From Emmonsiellopsis sp. PD_33 (Eukaryota > Ascomycota > Eurotiomycetes > Onygenales > Ajellomycetaceae): a stretch of DNA of 64,000 nt. Below the pieces are notes generated by a model. It saw only the letters and a list, made by a program, of their open reading frames with translations, searched no databases and was not told where the DNA came from. Within the stretch, counting starts at the first letter, position 1. Each line of letters starts with the position of its first letter. Where the stretch lies: contig JANTQF010000006.1 in the NCBI GenBank assembly GCA_032988165.1, positions 124,001 through 188,000 on the forward strand, in the 5' to 3' direction. Position numbers and translations under genes: made by a program. Shown piece by piece: positions 57,901 to 64,000 of the stretch.

Positions 57901-58746
57901 GACACATAGTTGTAATCTGCCATCTTTCTTTGGTACAAAGAGGATTGGTGCTCCTGCCGGGCTCTTGGAAGGTTGGATCCATCCTTTAGCTAATGATGCA
58001 TTTATGAATTCCTGAAGCGCTCCGAGCTCGACTTCAGAGAGGGAATAAATGGGCATAAAGGGAGGATCAGTGCCAGGTTGAAGGTCAATACAGTGTTCAG
58101 TCCCTGTTGGCACAAGTGCGCTGGAAGCAGCTTGTTCTGAGAAAAGATGTGCAAAAGGCTCAACATAATCTGGTAAATCAGATGGAAGATCCATATATGC
58201 ACCTGTAGTTGCAGCTGACACTTTAATTTTGGATGCATCACTTTGCGCTGGTATGATAGTCACTAAATTGGCTTTGGCCCCAGCAAGTATCTCACCCATG
58301 GCTTCCTCAGCTGAGATTTTCTCAAACTTTGACTCAGGTGTGTCATTCCGTAGGATAAACTCACCATTCTGCCAATTGATAAGCAGATTAACTTCAACTA
58401 GCCAGAGGAAACCAAGGATCATATCATAGGTGGCAAGCTTGATTGCATGGAAGGGTTGCTGGATGCTGACATCATGACCTAGTTGGTCAATTGTGCTGAC
58501 AGTTAGATTGTGCTCTCCAAACGATCTGACCATGCGACCGTCAACTGCCTCCACTGTGCGCAGATCGCGCGTAGTGGGCTCTAAACCATTTGCCTTTGCC
58601 CAGAATTTGTTGATGAAGTTCGCTTCTGCTCCAGAGTCCACTAAGGCAAGAATTTGCTTCAGGCCCAAAGGAGTGTTAACCTTTACTGGAATGATGAATG
58701 ACAGGTGGCTCTTGTGTTGGCTTTGAGGGAGAGTTTGGGCAGCCAT
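54919..58746 (-). pseudogene. E2 pol (protease, RT, RNase H, integrase, chromodomain)
   Basis: A single frame of 1,276 codons from ATG 58746 to TAG 54919 with nine internal stops (56731, 56644, 56614, 56278, 55750, 55594, 55318, 55084, 55027; eight TGA, one TAA). The first 671 codons are open. Protease LVDSGAEANFI (Asp 37). RT NYHGLN (normally DYRGLN) and intact YLDDILIYS (380-388). RNase H acidic residues near 535, 577 and 604. Integrase H2C2 with CDVCQHVK, MDFITGLP, then SNWGSLF where SDRGSLF is expected (catalytic Asp lost), AFHPQTDGQTE. GPF motif near 55290. Chromodomain EYKVEAILK ... EYLVHWLGW at about 55115-55040, carrying the last two stops. Confidence 0.93.
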
Positions 58747-58766
58747 TGCGAGCTTAATGGCACGCC

Positions 58767-59981
58767 TTAATCATTTTTTGACGTAGGGTCTGCATCCCAG
58801 GCGCGAGCTTTGCACTCCTCAGTGGTGTGGCCCAGGTGGGCTTTGTGGAAGTCACACCACTTCTTGTTGAAGGAGTCTTGCTTGGTCTTATCCTGGTTAT
58901 CCCACTTGCATTTTCTTGTATGGGATGGTGCGCCGTCAGCTCCTGAATTGGTGGAAGGGGGACTATTCTTAGATTTAGACTTCTCTTTGATGCATTTGAT
59001 GCGTTCTGGGAGGTTCTGTTCTGCAATTGCCAGTCTGTTCATAACTGTATCATAGTCCATATCTTCCATCTTATCTGCATATTTGTCGAATTCGCGCCGG
59101 ACTTCGGGGAGAACCTTCATATAGAGGTGGCTCTTCCTATGGTAGTCATCATAGGAGTGTCATAGACGTCCTTCCACTGCCTGTAGCACCACTGCAAACT
59201 CATGCACACTTTGCGCTTCTTGCTGTTCCATCTTAAGATATTGCGCTTCTGAGTCATGGAAGGATTTGTCTGGGTTGGCAACTTGTTTCTGCATCCAGTC
59301 CAGCAAGTAGGTCCAAGAAGGAAGTGTTTCCATGCTCCTTGTATGCTGATACCAACGCTTTTGGATGTCACCATCAAAATGAGTAACTGCTTCAATGATT
59401 TTTCGATGGTCTGCTGTGTTGAAATAGGCTAGGTCACTAGTATGATAGGCAATGGTAGCTGTTGTAAAGGTCTCTAACTCCTTTATGCTGTGGGCCCGAA
59501 ACTTTTCAACTCCTTTGCACAGATTGTGTGAAGTCATACCTGGGTCATTCAGCTTTTCTTGCCAGAGCAGAACTTGGCCCAGGAGGGGCCATACATTTCC
59601 AGTGGATGTCTGGGTTTGTCCCATGTTTGCTGTGTTCAGTTGGAGGGGAAGAGGCTCTCCCAACACAGGATGAGGAGGTATTTGAGCTCAGGGCTCATCA
59701 AGGGTAGGGATTTGAGCCTGGGGCTTATTCACAGCTGCTTGGAGTGCTGCATGCTCATCCCGGAGGCGTTGAAGTTCCTGTTTCACCTTAAGGGTAGTGA
59801 TCTCAGCAATGAGGCGTTCGGACTCGGCCTGGATCTCCGCGGCTGATTGGGGTGAGGGAGGCTTCAAAGGAGGGGTGCCCTCGCAGCTGGAAGGCAGGCT
59901 TTGAGCTGAAGGCATTTTTTGTCCTTCTGCCTGAGCAGTAGGCACAGCAGAAGCGCCTCGATTTTTCTTAGAAGGGGCCAT
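58767..59981 (-). pseudogene. E2 gag
   Basis: 405-codon frame from ATG 59981 (MAPSKKNRGAS) to TAA 58767, with two in-frame TGA codons at 59688 and 59160 that fit CGA-to-TGA change. N-terminal part has a coiled-coil (LIAEITTLKVKQELQRLRDE). The capsid domain follows (WQEKLNDPGM, VTHFDGDIQKRWYQH). C-terminal zinc knuckle CDFHKAHLGHTTEEC is of the C-x2-H-x5-H-x4-C kind seen in many gypsy elements. Pol starts 21 bases further on, in another frame. Confidence 0.9.
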
Positions 59982-60037
59982 AGTGAAATGCGAAATTGGC
60001 TCAATGGACCATCTCTCGAAGTAGAGTGATTAGAAAC

Positions 60038-60334
60038 TGTGAGGGCGTAGGTCAAATAGATGATGTGAGGAGCTCAATAGGAGGAATAGATTGGATATAG
60101 ATATAGCTAAGGTTGAAGGTAGGGTACCTGAAGGAAAGTAGCTAATTGCTGAGGTTTCTATATGTAGGAACCTCAGTGAAGGTATATATACAATTGTGCG
60201 ATAACATAAGAAATGACTAAGCAAGGAGTGAGCATGGGGCATTGACATAAGAGATGGATACGCTCCAGGCGCATAGCGTAGTTGATATGCACTAGGCGCG
60301 GCGATGATAAGGAGGCGCGCGCTTGCACATGACA
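60038..60334 (-). repeat. E2 5' LTR
   Basis: 297 bp, same termini as the 3' LTR. The leader 59982-60037 is short (56 bases). The first internal bases on the minus strand (GTTTCTAATCACTCTAC) lack the usual TGG primer-binding start, so priming may use an internal tRNA fragment or self-priming; not resolved. Confidence 0.95.
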
Positions 60335-60378
60335 ATCAAGCCATCAGAGGTTGGAGTGTCTGCATTCTGATTAGCCAT
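60335..60378 (-). pseudogene. E1 gag start, separated by E2
   Basis: ATG at 60378 (MANQNADTPTSDG) then the E2 insertion. Continues in the same frame at 52918. Confidence 0.88.
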
Positions 60379-60582
60379 GTTTGATGGTTAATGGGGAGGA
60401 CTGATTAAGCATCTTCTTGAAGGATGTACTGAGGTCAAATCCTGAGCAATATTAGGCTGGTCTGACCAGTAAATGTGTTATAGTGTTTGTGAACTGATTT
60501 GCTGAGGTGGCTGCATTCAGCTGTGTAGGCAATCTAAAAACCTTGTCATTGCTGATGATGTAGTTGACTCAGGACATTGATG
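60379..60582. other. E1 leader between upstream ORF and gag
   Basis: About 200 bases with four stops in the gag frame; no clear coding signal. Confidence 0.5.
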
Positions 60583-61242
60583 TTATGGATTCTCTGTGAT
60601 ATCTTTGTTGTTACTGGTTGAGTCAACTGTAGCTGAAGTCATGGTGGTGCAGTTGGAAAAGGAAGAAGAAGATGGGAGAGAAATGGGGGGAATTTTGGTT
60701 TGTTTTGATTGCTCTAAGCTAGTAACAGCAGCTGTGGATAACTCAATGTCTTCTGTCAGCAGTCAAGATGGTCTATTACCCAATTGGGTAGTCAGTCTTG
60801 GTTGTTGAATCATCAGGGGGTAGACACTGAGTGGGTATGGTGTATTCACTGCTTGTCTTGATGTGGTCCTTCCTGATTCTTCCTTGGCAGCTTCTGTGTC
60901 AGCTGATGATTCCTGTTTGGATCATTTGTTTATTGTTGTTTCTTTAGTTAATGGTAAGACTGAGGGAGCTTTGGAGGATTCAGCAGTATCAGATGTAGGT
61001 GTCTGGGATGCATGAGATTCAGTATAGGCTTTATAGCTTGAGTCCTTCAGTAGGTGTTTTGCACCTCTCACAAATCTTCTGATGTCACTCCTGAAAGCTG
61101 CTTTGTCTATTGCTCAGTCTGCTGAATATTCTAGCTGTCCTGTAGTTGAACTCTCCCCTGTAACTGCAATGCTGGAGCTCTGCATTCTGGCTTGATCTCC
61201 TAGTAGAGTATTTGACTTGGGAGGAGGCTCTGAACAATCCAT
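60583..61242 (-). pseudogene. E1 upstream ORF (ORF0), unknown protein
   Basis: A 220-codon frame from ATG 61242 to TAA 60583 between the 5' LTR and gag, with three internal stops of the transition type. Ser/Thr-rich: MDCSEPPPKSNTLLGDQARM, then the charged AFRSDIRRFVRGAKHLLKDS, HASQTPTSDTAESSKAPSVL and a Ser-rich end. Same frame as gag but separated by stops. No family recognised; it could be a Gag extension, a leader protein, or chance. Confidence 0.5.
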
Positions 61243-61463
61243 ATTTGCAGTGATGTACTTGACTATTAGCTCAACTTGTGTGCTGATGAGGGAAATGTAA
61301 GTGCCTTTATCAGCAATGTAAGTAGTTAATTAGTGGGTAGAGTGGATGGCTTTGATGGTTAGTTTCATGGACATCCCAGTGGTTTATTGTTGGTGAAGGG
61401 GGGGTTAGCTCAGTGAAAACTTGCAGATAAGGATCATAGCTCTTCAGTTAATCTGTTGAACTT

Positions 61464-61478
61464 GTGGACATACTACCA
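61464..61478 (-). other. E1 primer-binding site (candidate)
   Basis: Minus strand TGGTAGTATGTCCAC begins two bases after the 5' LTR. TGGTAG matches the end of fungal initiator-Met tRNA (CTACCA); the remainder is not assessed. Confidence 0.5.
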
Positions 61479-61480
61479 TT

Positions 61481-61640
61481 TGCTATGATAATATAGGAGG
61501 TCATGAAAATGATGTTAAATAAGCTTGCTTCTTCTAGGATCATGGAAGATCTGCTGCCATCTTATGTCAGTCTGCTCTACTTACTAACTAGCTATGGTGG
61601 TGGTGGAAGGAAGGAATGCAGCGTCTGTATGCATGTAGCA
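61481..61640 (-). repeat. E1 5' LTR
   Basis: 160 bp, TGCTATGATA to GCATGTAGCA on the plus strand, followed by the target copy CTCTC and A2 gene IV sequence. Confidence 0.88.
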
Positions 61641-61645
61641 CTCTC

Positions 61646-62146
61646 CTTTAAGTTCTTCTCTTGTCTTTGAAGATTGATAATGCTGTCCTAATCCTCTGGT
61701 TGACTATCCACTGACATGCAATCATTGCTTTTATTAATAGTCACAGTGCTGTCAAGCAACCTCTTATTCCTTTATAACTTGTGTTGTCTCTAGTTGTTCT
61801 TGCACTGCTGGGCCATAGCATTCAGGCAATTATCCCTGGCTGCTGATAGAATATTTTAGAATATCTAAGGATAGCTCTCATATACATACTTGAATATTAG
61901 TAGCAGTTTCCCCTTGCTTTACTCTCTTTGTAAATTTAAACTCAGAAGCTCATACCTTGCCATCCCCCTTTCTAATAACACATATATATCATGATATACT
62001 GCACTATCAATCTTTAAGAATGCCTTAATCTTGGGCATCATCTACTCACATAGTATGCCCTGCAACATCATGCTATTTGATCACATAGTGAGGATGGAAT
62101 GAATGCTTAACTTGTATGCATCTACAAAAAATAGTAGTAATATTTG
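61646..62146 (-). pseudogene. Gene IV (A2), 5' part
   Basis: Corresponds to A1 6496-5996. The start codon equivalent reads ATA. Continues across E1 at 44303. Confidence 0.6.
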
Positions 62147-63361
62147 AAGGCACAATGAATGTTAAATTATATTAGCAGCAAATATATAACAGTAATGTAT
62201 CTGTAGATCCTCTGAGTTCTACCCTACCTCTTATTATCTACTTTTAAACTCATTTGTTTTTACTGGGACTTATAATTATAGTGCATCATGTAATTAATGA
62301 TGTTTTCTATAGATAATGGCTCTTCTTGACTTGGCAGTTCTGATGTGTCTGGGTTGAAGGAATATTGATCTCATTATATGTAGTATGAGGACTTAGACCA
62401 CATCTCTCAGCTTAAGTCAGGCTGCCCTGCTAGTGGAGAGTTGATATTACTACTATTAAATAAAATATAAAATTCATGTTACACTCAGCTGGGTTCAAAT
62501 CCTGAACTGTTATATTCTGTGCAGTAAAAAGTTATCTTCCTTCTCAGTGTAATCAATTTAACACTGACAAGAATGACAATGTTAGTATGATCTTAAAGTA
62601 TGTTTTTATGGCTAGTTCTTGTGACTTTATTCAAGTTGCTATCTGCCAGTGGGTGTTGTGCAAACTGGTTGATGTGGCATTACTGTGGTAGTAATAAATA
62701 TTGACTATCAGTAGGGGATATAAATTATATATATATTTTGTCACATCTATAATCAAGCATGTCACCACATCACAGCCATATAATTCTGCCATCAAAACCT
62801 GTGTATTTAGCATGCATTAGCTTTTCAATAGAACTTGTAACATATTTCACAATGGGATCACATTGTATTATCAAGATTTAATGTGTTTTGATCAAAAAAT
62901 AAGCTATCTGAATAAATAATGCTAAACAGTGATAGATGTATAGATACTTATATAATTAACTCATTAAAATCATTCTTATGGATTTATTAACCTCAGTAGC
63001 TAACTAATCTATGTGAACATGGAAGTCATATGATCTAACCACCCCTTAAGGTGATAGTCTAGGTTTGAACCCAAGCATGCAGCTACTTATTTTTTTTTTA
63101 CTGACCTGCCTAAATAAATACCAGTATGCATTATAACTCAAATAATAGCACATTCCTCAGTTTAAGCTGATGAGCAGGAAAGGAACATATTCCTTGACTT
63201 AAGTCAGCAGAGCACTTAAATAATACTTTAGCCTGCATATCAGTTGAGAGGAGTATATTCCTCAGCTTAAGCCAGGCTGCCCTGCTCAGCTTAAGCTGAG
63301 GAATGTGTTCCTTTCCTACTTATCAGCTTAAGCTGAGGAATGTGCTTCTCATAACTCCTTA
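62147..63361. promoter_or_regulatory. A2 gene IV/transposase intergenic region with palindrome cluster
   Basis: No gene. CTTAAG sites near 62405, 63155, 63196, 63263, 63285 and 63325; the last two are full CAGCTTAAGCTGAGGAATGTG units. Collinear with A1 6497-7713 and generally closer to the palindromic consensus. Confidence 0.6.
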
Positions 63362-64000
63362 TTATTCATTATCTGAATCTATTAAACTGCTGTTTAAGTT
63401 ACCATTCAATTCATCTGAAATGTTATCTTTATCTAAGTCACTATCCTTCTCATCCTTCTCATCTATGTTGCTCTCTTCATCCTCCACTTCCTCTCTGATA
63501 CTGACTTTTAACTGGGTTAACTATTTATTTGTTGCCTGAAGTCTATCTTCTAACCACATTTCACTATACAAACTATTGTATTAGTCCCAGTCAATATAAT
63601 TATTAATATAGAATTGTTTGGTGGGGGATCTTGCATGCATATTATTAAGCTGTGTTGGAATAAGGTGAGTACCTTGCTGTATAGCCTCCACTGGATAGAA
63701 ATGATACTTTCATAGGCAATCCAGATTATTATCTGATAGATTGGGCTCTGAGTCTGCATATATCTCCACTTCATACATGCCATGAACATCATGCAGCTTC
63801 CTGGAACACAGTCAGAGGACATTAATAAGTGCCCTAGTATAGTATGTGTTCCTGTTTTGGTTGGGGATCCTTCTGTCCTTCTTCACTTGAACATCAGGAT
63901 CAATCACAGTTGATATCAGTAAGAGCTGGTTAACCATCTGCCCTTAAAAAGGTGCATCTCTCATCTTGTTTCTATTACCAGCCTTTTCATCAGTTAATCA
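63362..64000 (-). pseudogene. Plavaka transposase C-terminal part (A2)
   Basis: Collinear with A1 7714-8360. Reads the acidic tail (EDEESN-like, DEKDEKDSDLDKDN) and the preceding region that in A1 includes AHLISTQLNNMHARF. Ends at TAA 63362. The rest is beyond the window. Confidence 0.7.

Larger units (their letters stand above)
52924..60334 (-). mobile_element. Ty3/gypsy chromovirus E2, youngest insertion
   Basis: 7,411 bp with two 297-bp LTRs, 5-bp duplication ATCAA, TG...CA ends, purine tract, gag, pol with chromodomain. LTRs differ at eight positions, all transitions and mostly at CpG. The element stands out by retaining CpG dinucleotides and by having long open stretches (671 codons in pol). 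Inserted about 15 codons into E1 gag, in the same orientation. Inactive: two stops in gag, nine in pol. Confidence 0.96.
44309..61640 (-). mobile_element. Ty3/gypsy chromovirus E1 with extra reading frames
   Basis: Inserted in A2 gene IV with a 5-bp duplication CTCTC (44304-44308 and 61641-61645) and TG...CA ends. Without nested E2 it is about 9.9 kb. In minus-strand order: 5' LTR (61640-61481), primer-binding site, upstream frame, single-frame gag-pol, large third frame, 3' LTR. The long body with very short LTRs (150-160 bp) and the two extra frames are unusual. All frames carry transition-type stops, though the integrase D,D,E residues survive. Confidence 0.92.
40835..64000 (-). mobile_element. 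Plavaka-type DNA transposon, copy A2 (right end outside window)
   Basis: Starts with the same terminus as A1 (CATTGGCAATTTATTT) and is collinear with A1 2525-8400: 40835-44308 corresponds to about 2525-5996, and 61641-64000 to about 5996-8360. The gap is retroelement E1. Differences from A1 are almost all C/T or G/A. Visible cargo: gene V, gene IV (split) and the C-terminal part of the transposase. SNF2 and gene I should lie beyond 64000 if the copy is complete. Confidence 0.88.

Noticed and set aside
1..64000. tRNA, rRNA or host protein-coding genes
   Set aside because: No cloverleaf-like or ribosomal sequence and no non-transposon frame stood out by eye.

Overview
This window is fungal nuclear DNA made almost entirely of mobile elements inserted into one another. 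I found no intact gene and no convincing host gene. An Agaricomycete (Basidiomycota) source is likely. The evidence is a Plavaka-type transposase (a basidiomycete-rich family in established knowledge), several Ty3/gypsy chromoviruses with C-terminal chromodomains, GT-AG intron candidates, and strong loss of CpG everywhere except in the youngest insertion. Nearly every reading frame carries stops of the kind made by C-to-T or G-to-A change (TGA from CGA or TGG; TAA/TAG from CAA/CAG).

Left half, outermost to innermost: a gypsy element D (minus strand, 29618-34532, its 5' LTR abutting a fragment of gypsy family B) is interrupted by a copia element C (minus, 27039-29617). C is interrupted by a family-B chromovirus, B1 (plus, window start to 27038). 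B1 carries two insertions: a 15.7-kb Plavaka-type DNA transposon, A1 (2525-18263), and a complete second family-B chromovirus, B2 (18816-24952, 254-bp LTRs, TSD CATAA). B2 itself holds a 567-bp MITE with long terminal inverted repeats (19274-19840).

Right half: B fragment B4 (34533-37475) is followed by a second D-type LTR and unrecognised internal sequence, D' (37476-40834). This is broken by a second copy of the Plavaka element, A2 (40835 to beyond 64000). A2 is broken by gypsy chromovirus E1 (44309-61640, TSD CTCTC). E1 is broken inside its gag by a younger gypsy chromovirus, E2 (52924-60334, 297-bp LTRs, TSD ATCAA).

The Plavaka element A encodes five minus-strand gene remnants: an unknown gene I, a SNF2-family helicase, the transposase with an N-terminal zinc finger, and two unknown genes, IV and V. 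The spaces between these genes are studded with a palindrome, consensus CTCAGCTTAAGCTGAG, often inside locally duplicated blocks; A2 keeps the same sites where it is visible. E1 is unusual in having, besides a single-frame gag-pol of 1,836 codons, a third reading frame of about 980 codons between pol and the 3' LTR that starts two bases after the pol stop, and an upstream frame of about 220 codons between the 5' LTR and gag. E2 has a 1.7-kb CpG-containing segment between pol and the 3' LTR, with an open antisense frame for an acidic protein.

These frames, boundaries and motifs were read by eye from the sequence. Family names come from recognised motifs, not database searches. Exact ends of decayed genes are approximate.
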